Source: an uncultured Acidobacteriia bacterium (GTDB lineage: Bacteria; Acidobacteriota; Terriglobia; Bryobacterales; Bryobacteraceae). From it: a stretch of DNA of 64,000 bases. The DNA is taken from contig CAIKMJ010000073.1 of NCBI GenBank assembly GCA_903828455.1, positions 58,422 through 122,421 on the forward strand, read 5' to 3'. This document shows, piece after piece, positions 10,401 to 19,309 of the stretch. Each line of letters opens with the position of its first letter. Within the stretch, counting starts at the first letter, position 1. The notes beneath the pieces are model-generated. The model was not told the DNA's origin. It saw only the letters and a program-made list of their open reading frames with translations, and did not search any database. Position numbers and translations under genes: made by a program.

Positions 10401-11798
10401 TCAGGCCGAGGTGCCCAGCCCAAGCCAGCGGCTCGCAGCGGGAATGTGGCGAAGAAGAAGGCGCTCGGCGAGGAACAGCAAAACCATGGTGACGCCGAGC
10501 AGGGGGAGCAGCACGCCGAGCAGGATGACCGGCAAGAGCCACCAGTTGGATATGGTGCCCTGACGAAGGGCGGCGGGCGCGCCGAGAACGCCCCGCGGAC
10601 GGCGTTTCCACCACATGGCGACGGCGCTGATATTCAGGAGATTGAGGCCGAGAGCGGTCAGGATATTGACCAACTGGTTCAGCGGGAACAACTGACCTTC
10701 GTGAGCGGCGACGCCGATGCCGACGGCGCGGTCGATCCACGGGCGCTGCTCGAAGTTCTGGCGTTTGAGTGCGGCGCCGGTGGCCGCGTCGAGTTCGAGC
10801 GTGGCGCGCAGCGTGCGATTGCCGGCATCGGAACGGGCAGTCCAGTTGCCGCCTTGTTTCGTGGGCGGCGCAATGAGGACCGGCGGCGCGAGATGCAGCG
10901 CTCCAACTGTGGCCACGATCCGGTCGACGGGTTCGTAAGAGAGGCTGGCAACAACGGCGCGGTGACCGCCATGAACGGAATGTTCCCCGCCGCCCGTGGC
11001 GGGGGCCGGATTCTTCGCGGCGCGTTCAGCGAGTTCGGAGGCGCGGCCGGTGGGCCAGTCAATTTTGGCGTCGGCGGTGGAGAATTTGCGCACTTTCTTC
11101 AGGTAACTGCCCCAGTTTTTCGCCCAGGGAAGGCCGGAGACCAACAGGAACAGGACAAAGAAGGAAATCCAGAGGCCGGTCACCGAATGGAGATCTCTCC
11201 AGAAGATGCGCCCTCCCTGTCGCAGGCGCGGATAGACGGTTCCAGTCGATTGAAAAGGCTGGCGCGGCCACCAGAGATAAAGGCCTGTCAGGATCATCAC
11301 GATCGTCCAGGAGGCGGCGAGTTCGACAAGCATGGAACCACGGTCGCCAGCCATCAGTTCGCCATGAAGCCGGAACACGCGCTTCATGAACCGCTGGTCT
11401 TCGTTCGCGATGTTGAGAATTTGCAGCGTGGCGGGATGAACGTAAACGCGGAATTCTTCCGTGCCCTTGCCCACGATAACGCGTACGGCCGAATCGTCGG
11501 CTTCGGGCAGTTCGTAGTCATGCAGATACGCGCCGGGCACTGCGGCCAGCGCCGCTTTCACGTGTGCCTCGCCCGTAGCGCGCGGACCGGTGACCGGCAG
11601 ATGGTTATACGGCCGGTCGAGCCAGGCTTCGATCTGCGGCTTGAACACGTAGATGGAACCCGTGATGGAGAGCCAGGTGACGAAAGGGAGACAGAACAGT
11701 CCGGCGTAGAAATGCCAGCGCCAGATCGTGCGATAACCGGCGCGCGCCGTTCGGGCCGGATCGCCCACCGGATTAAGTGTTTCGTTAACCAACTGCAT
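10401..11798 (-). CDS. PepSY-associated membrane protein
   Basis: Inner-membrane protein of 465 aa of the PepSY_TM (iron-regulated membrane protein) type. The N-terminal helix 'WHFYAGLFCLPFVTWLSITG' is the family signature, followed by a periplasmic PepSY-like domain. Further membrane segments lie near 'LVELAASWTIVMILTGLYLW', 'LHSVTGLWISFFVLFLLVSG' and at the C-terminus. Conserved His residues occur in 'RLHGELM', 'DLHSVTG' and 'AAHEGQLF'. In other bacteria such proteins often accompany TonB-dependent siderophore receptors and may act in periplasmic reduction; that role is inference here. It is divergent from the TonB-dependent receptor gene at 12000, with 201 bp between, containing a long inverted repeat. 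Confidence 0.85.
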   Translation of the reverse strand: MQLVNETLNPVGDPARTARAGYRTIWRWHFYAGLFCLPFVTWLSITGSIYVFKPQIEAWLDRPYNHLPVTGPRATGEAHVKAALAAVPGAYLHDYELPEADDSAVRVIVGKGTEEFRVYVHPATLQILNIANEDQRFMKRVFRLHGELMAGDRGSMLVELAASWTIVMILTGLYLWWPRQPFQSTGTVYPRLRQGGRIFWRDLHSVTGLWISFFVLFLLVSGLPWAKNWGSYLKKVRKFSTADAKIDWPTGRASELAERAAKNPAPATGGGEHSVHGGHRAVVASLSYEPVDRIVATVGALHLAPPVLIAPPTKQGGNWTARSDAGNRTLRATLELDAATGAALKRQNFEQRPWIDRAVGIGVAAHEGQLFPLNQLVNILTALGLNLLNISAVAMWWKRRPRGVLGAPAALRQGTISNWWLLPVILLGVLLPLLGVTMVLLFLAERLLLRHIPAASRWLGLGTSA

Positions 11799-11904
11799 GG
11801 CGCGGAAGAGTCCGAATTTGACGGCGCGAGGGTTACGCGGCGACCGCGCGGGATGGCGGTGGAATCACGTCTTTTCCATCGTAGAAAACCCGCCGGTCCT
11901 GGGC

Positions 11905-11961
11905 AATGCGGTATTTTGCCGCACCCCCGTCGGCAGAGGTGGTGCGACAAAATACCACATT
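11905..11961. promoter_or_regulatory. Long inverted repeat in the divergent PepSY/TonB-receptor intergenic region
   Basis: The arms GGTATTTTGCCGCACC (11910-11925) and GGTGCGACAAAATACC (11941-11956) are inverted copies with a single mismatch, separated by 15 bp. The match continues outward (AATG at 11905-11908, CATT at 11958-11961) after one unpaired base on each side. Placed between two divergent starts, it could be a shared operator or an RNA hairpin in the receptor leader. It does not look like a standard 19-bp Fur box. Confidence 0.6.
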
Positions 11962-11999
11962 CCGTAACGCCCGCTTCGATGCCTACACTCGAAGTGTTT

Positions 12000-14810
12000 A
12001 TGCTCAAGACCACTGTTGCTTTAATCCTTATTGCCGGTTTGGCCTGCGCGCAGCAGGCGGTAAATTACGCCAGTGTGGGCGGACGCGTTACCGACCCGAC
12101 CGGCGCGGCCGTGGAAGGCGCGGACGTGCGGATTCGCCAGACCGAGACGAATATCGCGACAAGTCAAAAGACCGGTCATGACGGGCGCTTTCTGTTTCCG
12201 TATCTCGCGGTGGGCCAGTATGAGGTGGCGGTTCGCCACACCGGATTTGCCGAGGCCGCGCGCCCGGTGACGCTCTCCGTGGGGGCGGCGTTCGAACTGC
12301 CGTTCACACTGTCGGTGGGACAGATGGAAACGAGGGTTCAGGTGAGCGCCGAGGCGCCGCTCCTTGAGAACGCACGCACGCAGGTGGCGGGCACACTCGC
12401 GCTGAACGAGATCAAAGACCTGCCACTGAGCGGGCGGAACTACTTCGACATCGCGCTGTTCGTGCCCGGCGTATCGCCGACGAACACGGCAGCCAATCAG
12501 TTGTTTGCCGAAACGTCGGCCATTCCTGGTCAGGGAATTTCCGTCAGCAGCCAGCGCAATTTTTCCAACAGCTTCATTGTTGACGGCGTGAGTGCGAACG
12601 ACGATGCGGCGGGCGTCGCCGGCACGTTCATCGGCCTCGATGCCGTGCAGGAGTTTCAGGTGGTGACGTCCGGCGGCCAGGCAGAACTGGGGCGGGCGCT
12701 CGGCGGCTTCATCAACGTCGTAACCAGGAGCGGCGGCAACACCCTGCATGCCGACATGTACGGATATTTCCGCAACAGCCGCTTCAACGCGGCGAACGCG
12801 TTGTCGCACACAGTACTGCCGCTGACGCAGTCGCAGTACGGGAGCAGCGTCTCGGGGCCGGCCGTGCATGACAGGACGTTCTATTTTGTGAATTTCGAAG
12901 GGCGCGATCTGAATCAGTCGGGCCTCGTGACGATCGCCCCTGCGGCGGTCGCGGCGATCAACACGCGGCTGGCGGCAGTGAACTATCCGGGGCCGCCGAT
13001 TTCGACCGGCAACTATTCCAATCCCGTGCATAACCAGAATTTCTTCGCCCGAATCGATCACCACTTCAGCGATTCAGATCAGTTCAGCGCGCGCTACAGC
13101 CTGTATCACGTGGACAGCCACAATTCGCGCGGCGCGGGGGGGCTGAGTGCGCCCACCGCATCGGCGAATCTTTTCGATACGGATCAGACCATCGCGGCGA
13201 GCAACGTAAAGACGCTCTCGTCGCGAACCGTGAATGAGAGCCGCGTGCAGTTCACCAGCAGCAGTCTTTCGGCTCCGCCTTCCGATCCCGCGGGGCCGGC
13301 AGTGAGCATCTCCGGCGTCGCGTCTTTCGGCACGCTTTCCGGTTCTCCAACGGGACGCCTGAATCGCCTCTACGAGGGGACCGACAGTCTGGCGGTGCAG
13401 GAAGGTGCCCACGCAATCCGTCTGGGCGTCGATTTCCTGTACAACGACGACACCATTACTTTCCCGCGCACGATTCGCGGCAGCTACGCGTTTTCGTCGC
13501 TGGCGAATTTTCTGGCGGGGACTTATAACAGTTCGGGCTACACCCAGACATTCGGTGTGACGCAGATCCACCAGACCAATCCGAACGTGGGCTTTTACGC
13601 CCAGGATGAATACAAGGTGACGCCGAGCTTCACGCTGAATCTGGGGCTCCGCTACGATTTGCAGTTTCTGCAGAGCATCGAGACGCGAAAAGCAAACGTC
13701 TCGCCGCGGGCCGGATTCGCCTGGCTGCCGTTCGGATCCCGCAAAACCGTTGTTCGCGGCGGCTACGGACTGTTCTACGACCGGATTCCGCTGCGCGCGC
13801 TCGCCAATGCGCTGCTCTCGGCCGGCAACACGACGACCGTGAGCAATCTTCAGCAGTTCAGCATCAGCCTTTCGCCGACGCAGGCCGGGGCTCCCGTGTT
13901 CCCGGGCATTCTGGCCGGCCCGGCCAGCACGGCAGGCGTACTGTTCAACTTTTCGACGATGGATCCTCACCTGAGGAATGCCGACTCGGAACAGGGGAGC
14001 TTCGAGATCGAACAGCAGATCGGGAGCAACGGAAGTCTGAGCGTCGGATACCAGCACGTGCGCGGGCTGCACCTGATCGTCTCGGTGAATCAGAATGTCC
14101 CGGCCTGCGTTGCTGCGGGGACCAACAACGGCTGCCGCCCGAATCCGAACTTCGGCAACGACAGCCAGTATTCGTCGGCGGCCGATTCCCGTTACGACGG
14201 CCTGCATGTTTCTTACCTGCAAAGACCGGTGAAATGGGGCAATTACCGCGTGTCCTACACATACTCGAAGGCGCTCGACAACGTTGGCGAATTCTTCTTC
14301 AGCGCGCCAATTAACAATTACAATCTCTGGCAGGATTACGGGCGCTCGGACGACGACCAGCGCAGCCGGCTCTCATTCGAGGGTTCGGCGCACACGCCAA
14401 CGGCCAAAGCGACGACCACCTGGGAGAAGCTGACTCACGGCTTCCGTCTGACTTCCGCGCTGACTGCCTATTCGCCTCTGCCATTCAACATCACAACAGG
14501 GGCGAACACGATTCAGGGCACAGGCGGGCGCCCCACCCTCAACGGAGTATTCATCAACCGCAACGCCGGCGAGGGCCACGCCATCGTCAACCTGAGCGCG
14601 CGGCTCAGCCGGACATTCGCAGTGGGAGAACGGATGCGGCTGCAGGCGCTGGCGGAAATGTTCAACACGCTGAACCACGTCAACGTCGTTACGCTGAACG
14701 GCGTGTTCGGCACCGGCGCGTATCCCGCAAATCCGTCGCCCTCTTTCGGGCAGATCACGGCGGTGAACGATCCGCGGACGGCGCAGTTCGGCCTGCGGCT
14801 GAGCTTCTGA
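12000..14810 (+). CDS. Oar-like TonB-dependent receptor with carboxypeptidase-regulatory domain
   Basis: Outer-membrane protein of 936 aa. It begins with a signal peptide (MLKTTVALILIAGLACAQ), then a carboxypeptidase-regulatory-like domain ('SVGGRVTDPTGAAVEGADV', 'GRFLFPYLAVGQYEVAV'). A plug-type region follows ('IKDLPLSGRNYFDIALFVPG') and then a long beta-barrel with alternating aromatic residues ('YAQDEYKVTPSFTLNLGLRY', 'YGLFYDRIPLRA'), ending in '...AQFGLRLSF', a terminal aromatic typical of barrels. This architecture is greatly expanded in Acidobacteria; the ligand is unknown. The frame is open upstream across the divergent gene, so the ATG at 12000 (or 11979, seven codons earlier) was chosen from the signal peptide. 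Its pairing with a PepSY protein hints at an iron or siderophore-type substrate. Confidence 0.9.
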   Translation: MLKTTVALILIAGLACAQQAVNYASVGGRVTDPTGAAVEGADVRIRQTETNIATSQKTGHDGRFLFPYLAVGQYEVAVRHTGFAEAARPVTLSVGAAFELPFTLSVGQMETRVQVSAEAPLLENARTQVAGTLALNEIKDLPLSGRNYFDIALFVPGVSPTNTAANQLFAETSAIPGQGISVSSQRNFSNSFIVDGVSANDDAAGVAGTFIGLDAVQEFQVVTSGGQAELGRALGGFINVVTRSGGNTLHADMYGYFRNSRFNAANALSHTVLPLTQSQYGSSVSGPAVHDRTFYFVNFEGRDLNQSGLVTIAPAAVAAINTRLAAVNYPGPPISTGNYSNPVHNQNFFARIDHHFSDSDQFSARYSLYHVDSHNSRGAGGLSAPTASANLFDTDQTIAASNVKTLSSRTVNESRVQFTSSSLSAPPSDPAGPAVSISGVASFGTLSGSPTGRLNRLYEGTDSLAVQEGAHAIRLGVDFLYNDDTITFPRTIRGSYAFSSLANFLAGTYNSSGYTQTFGVTQIHQTNPNVGFYAQDEYKVTPSFTLNLGLRYDLQFLQSIETRKANVSPRAGFAWLPFGSRKTVVRGGYGLFYDRIPLRALANALLSAGNTTTVSNLQQFSISLSPTQAGAPVFPGILAGPASTAGVLFNFSTMDPHLRNADSEQGSFEIEQQIGSNGSLSVGYQHVRGLHLIVSVNQNVPACVAAGTNNGCRPNPNFGNDSQYSSAADSRYDGLHVSYLQRPVKWGNYRVSYTYSKALDNVGEFFFSAPINNYNLWQDYGRSDDDQRSRLSFEGSAHTPTAKATTTWEKLTHGFRLTSALTAYSPLPFNITTGANTIQGTGGRPTLNGVFINRNAGEGHAIVNLSARLSRTFAVGERMRLQALAEMFNTLNHVNVVTLNGVFGTGAYPANPSPSFGQITAVNDPRTAQFGLRLSF

Positions 14811-14871
14811 GGAGAAAGCACAGTTGGCGCGCACGGGAAGCGTTAGCATAAAAATGCGTGCGCTTCCGATA

Positions 14872-16194
14872 ATGTCGTCACTGCCGCTTCCTTCGCCTTC
14901 CGGATCCGCCCCCCGCGTCGCGCTGCCGTGGATTATCCGGCTGCGTTACGCCATGGCGCTCGGCCAGGTTGCCACCGCATTCCTCGTGGATCGTTTCTTC
15001 GGAATCGATCTGCCGCTGCGCTGGATCGGCATCGCCCCTCTGGTGGTTGTGCTGAGCAACGTATGGCTCTCGCGCCGAACTCCGGCGGCGGATCAGCCGG
15101 CGCAACTGGCGGAATCGACGCTCATCGGCTGGAGCTTTGCACTCGACACACTTTGCCTGACCGCCGTATTGATGCTGACCGGCGGACCGAACAATCCGTT
15201 CAGCCTGCTCTATCTGGTACACATCACGCTTTCGGCCACCATCCTGACGCAGCGGCAGACGTGGGCGCTGGGCGGCCTTGCGTGCCTCTGCTTCGCTGCT
15301 CTGTTCGCGGGCTACCGTCCGATTGCCGCGCTCGAAATGCACCAGCACGGCGACGGCGTGAATCTCCACCTGGCCGGCATGTGGGTCAGTTTCGCCGTAG
15401 CCTCGGTGCTGGTGGCCATGTTCTCCGGCAAAATCTCCGAGCTGCTGCGCGAGCGCGAAAAGTCGCTGCTGATCATGCAGGAAGAGCTGGCGCGAAAAGA
15501 TCGACTCGCATCGCTCGTGACGCTTGCAGCCGGTGCCGCCCACGAACTCAGCACGCCGCTCGGCACCATCGCGATCGTGGCGAAGGAACTGGAACGCTGC
15601 GCGACAAACACCGTGCAGGAAAGCACCGTGGCCGACGACAGCCGTCTGATCCGCACCGAGGTGGAGCGCTGCCGGCGCATCCTGCAGCGAATGAGCATCG
15701 AAGGTGCCGAACCGGCGGGTGAAGCGCTGGAGGCTGTGGCAGTCAGCCAGTTGCTCGCTGGCGTGCAGACATTCTTCCCGAACAGCGAGTCCCTGCGTAT
15801 CGAGGTGCCGCAGGCGGACCGCGAGGCGATCCTTTCCGTGCCGCGCCATGCCGTGGAGCAGGCCCTCATCGCGCTGGTGAAGAACGCCATGGAAGCAAGT
15901 GCTCCGGGAGCGTCGGTAACTCTCGCGGTGTCCCGGCCGGCGGCTTCGGATTACATTCGCTTCAAGGTACGGGACACAGGCAGCGGCATGTCCGTGGAGG
16001 CGCTTCGTCACGCCGGCGAACCGTTCTTCACCACCAAAGAGCCCGGCAAAGGCATGGGGCTCGGAATTTTTCTGGTGCGAACGCTGGCCGATCGCCTGGG
16101 CGGACGGCTTGCGCTGGAGTCGACACCCGGCGCCGGCACCACTGCCATGCTGGAGTTGCCGCTCAGCCGCGAAGAGGAGCAGATAACCGCATGA
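14872..16194 (+). CDS. regB: RegB/PrrB-type redox sensor histidine kinase
   Basis: Membrane histidine kinase of 440 aa. The first ~160 residues contain about six hydrophobic segments. They include 'GGPNNPF' at residues 104-110, which matches the GGxxNPF quinone-binding heptad of RegB. The H-box is 'GAAHELSTPLGTIAIVAKEL' with His224. A cysteine at residue 267 ('ERCRRILQRM') occupies almost the same position as the redox-active Cys265 of Rhodobacter RegB. The ATPase domain follows, with 'VKNAMEAS', 'DTGSGM' and 'GKGMGLGIFL'. The frame starts at a TTG (14824), with ATGs at 14854 and 14872; the last gives the best agreement with RegB numbering. The stop overlaps the start of the response regulator (ATGATG). 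Confidence 0.9.
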   Translation: MSSLPLPSPSGSAPRVALPWIIRLRYAMALGQVATAFLVDRFFGIDLPLRWIGIAPLVVVLSNVWLSRRTPAADQPAQLAESTLIGWSFALDTLCLTAVLMLTGGPNNPFSLLYLVHITLSATILTQRQTWALGGLACLCFAALFAGYRPIAALEMHQHGDGVNLHLAGMWVSFAVASVLVAMFSGKISELLREREKSLLIMQEELARKDRLASLVTLAAGAAHELSTPLGTIAIVAKELERCATNTVQESTVADDSRLIRTEVERCRRILQRMSIEGAEPAGEALEAVAVSQLLAGVQTFFPNSESLRIEVPQADREAILSVPRHAVEQALIALVKNAMEASAPGASVTLAVSRPAASDYIRFKVRDTGSGMSVEALRHAGEPFFTTKEPGKGMGLGIFLVRTLADRLGGRLALESTPGAGTTAMLELPLSREEEQITA

Positions 16195-16757
16195 TGGCGG
16201 CGCCCGTGAACGCACCGGAACGCGCAGTCCTGGTGATCGACGACGACGAGGTATTTCGCGAGCGCCTCTGTCGCGCACTCGCGAGCCGCGGTTGGGAAGC
16301 CACCGGCGCGGCCGACGGCGCAACAGCTCTGAAGCTCGCCGCCGCATCGAGTCCCGATCTGGCGATCGTCGATCTTCGGCTGCCGGAAATGGGCGGGCTC
16401 GACATCGTGCGCGAACTGCACCAGCTCGACGAGACGATTTGCGTCATCATGCTGACCGGTTACGGCAGCATCGCGACCGCTCTGACCGCCATGAAACTGG
16501 GCGCGAGCCATTACCTGAGCAAGCCCGCCGACGTGGATCAGATTCTCACCGCCTACCAGAAAATCTCCGCGGGGCAGACGCCTGTGAGCGCCGAACCGGC
16601 GGCGGGTGAAGTACCGAGCCTCGCGCGCGTCGAGTGGGAGCACATCCAGCGCGTACTGGCGGACTGCGAGGGCAACATCTCGCAGGCGGCCAAGCTGCTG
16701 GGGCTGCACCGGCGTTCGCTGCAGCGCAAGCTCTCCAAGTATCCGCCGCATTCGTAA
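16191..16757 (+). CDS. regA: RegA/PrrA/ActR-type response regulator
   Basis: 188-aa two-domain regulator. The receiver domain has the acidic pocket 'VIDDDEVF', phospho-acceptor Asp61 in 'AIVDLRLPEMGG', the conserved Thr in 'MLTGYGS' and Lys in 'YLSKPADVD'. After a short linker is a Fis-type helix-turn-helix ('EGNISQAAKLLGLHRRSLQR'), the RegA/ActR arrangement lacking a sigma54 ATPase domain. It overlaps the upstream kinase gene by four bases and is certainly its partner. In proteobacteria the pair controls respiration, photosynthesis and nitrogen/carbon assimilation in response to redox state; targets here are unknown. Confidence 0.92.
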   Translation: MMAAPVNAPERAVLVIDDDEVFRERLCRALASRGWEATGAADGATALKLAAASSPDLAIVDLRLPEMGGLDIVRELHQLDETICVIMLTGYGSIATALTAMKLGASHYLSKPADVDQILTAYQKISAGQTPVSAEPAAGEVPSLARVEWEHIQRVLADCEGNISQAAKLLGLHRRSLQRKLSKYPPHS

Positions 16758-16823
16758 CAGCGCGGGCGCGCGCACAGCCTGTCAACGCGCGCGCACAGCC
16801 GGCGCGTTCATCCGGCCTCCCGT

Positions 16824-16829
16824 TATACT
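16824..16829 (+). promoter_or_regulatory. Candidate -10 element immediately upstream of argS
   Basis: TATACT ends ten bases before the GTG start of argS. A transcript starting 6-8 bases after this -10 would begin at or within three bases of the start codon, so argS might be translated from a leaderless mRNA. No good -35 is visible. Confidence 0.35.
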
Positions 16830-16838
16830 CAAGTTTCC

Positions 16839-18788
16839 GTGTTTCACATACTGGACAAGCAGATTTATGCGGCCTTTCGGGACCGGCTGCGCTCGAACTT
16901 CGGCGTGGAGAGCCATTTTGTGCTGGAGCAGCCGCGCCAGTCGTCATTCGGTGAAATCGCCGTACCCGTGGCGTTTCAACTGGCCAGGACCCTGAAGCAG
17001 CCGCCGGCGAAGATCGCCGCCAGCCTCGTCAGCGCCGTGGGCGAGATCCCCGGCGTGGCGGCGATGGAAGTGGCCGGCAACGGCTACATCAACGTGCGGT
17101 TCGACCGCGGAGCTTACGGTGCCGCGCTGCTCGAAGGCGTTGAAGCGGCCAGCGTGACCGAAGGCGTCAAGATCATCGTCGAACACACCAATATCAATCC
17201 GAACAAGGCCGCCCACATCGGCCATCTGCGGAACGCAGTGCTGGGCGATACGTTCGTGCGCATGCTGCGGGCCGCCGGCCATCGCGTGGAAGTGCAGAAC
17301 TACATCGACAACACCGGCGTGCAGGTCGCCGACGTCGTTGCCGGCTTCCACTTTCTGGAAGGCAAAACGCCGGCCGACGTGGCCCGGCTCATCGGCGAAA
17401 CGCGCTTCGATTATCTTTGCTGGGATCTCTACGCCCGCACCTCGCAGCACTACAAGGACGTGCCGGAATCGCTCGCCTGGCGCGCGCAGACGCTGCATGC
17501 GGTCGAAGCCGGCGAAGGCGAACTGCATGAACTGGCGCACCTGGTCTCGAACGCCATCGTTAACACGCATCTGGCCACCATGCTGCGGCTCAACATCCAG
17601 TACGACGTGCTGCCGCGCGAAAGCGAGATTCTCCATCTCAGGTTCTGGGCGTCGGCCTTCGAGTTGCTGAAAGAACGGAAGGCGATTTACTTCGAGACCG
17701 AAGGCAGGAACGCCGGATGCTGGGTCATGCCGTCGTCGTCATTCCGCGGAGAAGACGACGCAAACGAAGACAGCAAGGTGATTGTTCGCTCAAACGGCAC
17801 CGTGACCTACGTCGGCAAAGACATTGCGTATCAGCTTTGGAAGTTCGGTCTGCTGGGCAAAGACTTCCACTACAAGCCGCTGACCCGCTACACCGACGGC
17901 AAGGAAGTCTGGGTTTCGACGGCGGAACCGCAAACCCATCCGGCGCCGGCCTTCGGCGGCGGCCACACCGTCTACAACGTGATCGACGTGCGGCAGTCCT
18001 ATCTGCAGGACGTTGTGGAGGCGGGTTTGCGCGCGCTCGGCTACCAGGAGCAGGCCGACCGGTCCATTCATTTCTCCTACGAAATGGTGGCCCTCTCGCC
18101 CCGCTGCTGCGCCGATCTCGGCATCGAACTTTCTGCCGAAGATGCGAAACGCCCGTACGTGGAAGTTTCCGGACGCAAGGGACTCGGCGTGAAGGCCGAC
18201 GACCTAATGGACAAACTCATCGAGACCGCGCTGGTGGAAGTGGCGTCGCGGCACGCCGAAGACAATCCGGCCGCACAGCGCGCCGTGGCCACCGAGATCG
18301 CCATGGGCGCCCTCCGCTACTTTCTGCTGAAGTACACGCGAACCACCGTGATTGCCTTCGACTTCCAGGAAGCCCTCAGCTTCGAAGGCGAAACCGGACC
18401 CTACGTGCAGTACGCGGCCGTGCGGGCACGGAACATCTTCCGCAAACTCGAAGAACGCGGTGAAGAAAAACCCGTGTTCAGCGCCGTTCTCACTCGCGAC
18501 GCGATGGCGCGGCAACTGGCGGATGAAGACTGCTGGCAGGTGCTGCTGAGCGCATCGAGAGTGGGCTCGGCGGTGGAGAAAGCCATCACCTCCGGCGAAC
18601 CCGCGCATGTGGCGCGCTTCGCTTTCCAGTTGGCGCAGGAATTCGCTGCGTTCTATCAGAAGTTCAAGATTCTCGATGAGCCCGATGCCGAACGCCGCGC
18701 GTTCCTGCTGTGGATGACTGACTTTTTCCGCGCCCAGCTGGAACGTACGCTGGCGATTCTCGGCATCGCCGTTCCGGCCTACATGTAG
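16839..18788 (+). CDS. argS: Arginyl-tRNA synthetase
   Basis: Class Ia aminoacyl-tRNA synthetase that charges tRNA-Arg, 649 aa. The N-terminal additional (Add1) domain is followed by the nucleotide-binding signature 'NPNKAAHIGHLRNAVLGDTF' containing the HIGH motif. An ArgRS insertion 'VQNYIDNTGVQVADV' follows, then a KMSKS-region equivalent 'SGRKGLGVKADDLMDKLIE' with a degenerate signature, as is common in ArgRS. The C-terminal DALR anticodon-binding domain ends in 'ILGIAVPAYM'; the canonical C-terminal Met is present. The start is GTG at 16839; an RBS is not apparent. A hairpin at 18803-18824 lies just after the stop. Confidence 0.96.
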   Translation: MFHILDKQIYAAFRDRLRSNFGVESHFVLEQPRQSSFGEIAVPVAFQLARTLKQPPAKIAASLVSAVGEIPGVAAMEVAGNGYINVRFDRGAYGAALLEGVEAASVTEGVKIIVEHTNINPNKAAHIGHLRNAVLGDTFVRMLRAAGHRVEVQNYIDNTGVQVADVVAGFHFLEGKTPADVARLIGETRFDYLCWDLYARTSQHYKDVPESLAWRAQTLHAVEAGEGELHELAHLVSNAIVNTHLATMLRLNIQYDVLPRESEILHLRFWASAFELLKERKAIYFETEGRNAGCWVMPSSSFRGEDDANEDSKVIVRSNGTVTYVGKDIAYQLWKFGLLGKDFHYKPLTRYTDGKEVWVSTAEPQTHPAPAFGGGHTVYNVIDVRQSYLQDVVEAGLRALGYQEQADRSIHFSYEMVALSPRCCADLGIELSAEDAKRPYVEVSGRKGLGVKADDLMDKLIETALVEVASRHAEDNPAAQRAVATEIAMGALRYFLLKYTRTTVIAFDFQEALSFEGETGPYVQYAAVRARNIFRKLEERGEEKPVFSAVLTRDAMARQLADEDCWQVLLSASRVGSAVEKAITSGEPAHVARFAFQLAQEFAAFYQKFKILDEPDAERRAFLLWMTDFFRAQLERTLAILGIAVPAYM

Positions 18789-18802
18789 CCCGGCGTTGAT
18801 AG

Positions 18803-18824
18803 CCGCAGCGCCTAAAAGCTGCGG
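18803..18824. terminator. Hairpin between convergent argS and STAS genes
   Basis: CCGCAGC (18803-18809) and GCTGCGG (18818-18824) form a perfect 7-bp stem with an 8-base loop. The STAS stop codon lies in the loop. There is no T-tract on either strand, so it is at best a weak bidirectional terminator or a 3'-end stabiliser. Confidence 0.4.
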
Positions 18825-19153
18825 ATCGCCGCCGATTCACTGTCCTGCACGTCGAATAAACCGTAGAGCCGCGTGATCAGCAGCAGATCCTTCACACGCT
18901 TGGTGACGCCGTACATTTTCATGCTCCCGCCGGCGTTCGTCATCGTTGTGTAGCCCGACGCCAGTTCTCCGATGCCGGAACTGTCAACGTAAGTGACGTC
19001 GCTCATATTGACAAGAACCCGGCGCACGCCCTTTGCCGCCAGGTCGCGCAGCACTTCCCGCAGATCGACAGAGCCGTCGGCGAGCGTGATCCTTCCTGAG
19101 ATGTCGATCACAGTCACGCCCTCAACCAGGCGGTTCGTCAAATGCAGGCTCAT
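18812..19153 (-). CDS. STAS-domain anti-sigma factor antagonist
   Basis: 113-aa single STAS domain of the SpoIIAA/RsbV type. The pattern 'GVTVIDISGRITL' is followed by 'RVLVNMSDVTYVDSSGIGEL', in which the DSSG serine is the residue phosphorylated by anti-sigma kinases in the family. These proteins bind and release partner-switching kinases. No cognate kinase or sigma factor is encoded nearby in the window, so the partner is unknown. Convergent with argS; the start ATG at 19153 gives a normal-length domain. Confidence 0.92.
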   Translation of the reverse strand: MSLHLTNRLVEGVTVIDISGRITLADGSVDLREVLRDLAAKGVRRVLVNMSDVTYVDSSGIGELASGYTTMTNAGGSMKMYGVTKRVKDLLLITRLYGLFDVQDSESAAIRSF

Positions 19154-19187
19154 TTCAGGTCAGGCGCTCCCGATTGCGAATGTCTTT

Positions 19188-19217
19188 GATCAGATTAACC
19201 TGGATCAGATGAACCTG
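19188..19217. repeat. 15-bp tandem duplication upstream of coaX
   Basis: GATCAGATTAACCTG (19188-19202) is followed directly by GATCAGATGAACCTG (19203-19217), differing at one base. Confidence 0.85.
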
Positions 19218-19247
19218 ACCTCTCCCCGCCGGCCGCAGCGACCCGCT

Positions 19248-19287
19248 CCACCAATTAACCGCCACCAATTAACCGCCACCAATTAAC
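19248..19287. repeat. 14-bp tandem array in the coaX leader
   Basis: CCACCAATTAACCG is repeated at 19248-19261 and 19262-19275, then truncated at 19276-19287 (CCACCAATTAAC). It ends 22 bp before the coaX ATG and shares ATTAACC with the 15-bp duplication just upstream. Confidence 0.9.
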
Positions 19288-19309
19288 ATGGATGAGGAAC
19301 CCAACAGCC

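Noticed and set aside
10284..11999. Plus-strand upstream extension of the TonB-receptor frame
   Set aside because: This part is the complement of the PepSY gene. The receptor's signal peptide starts at 12000.
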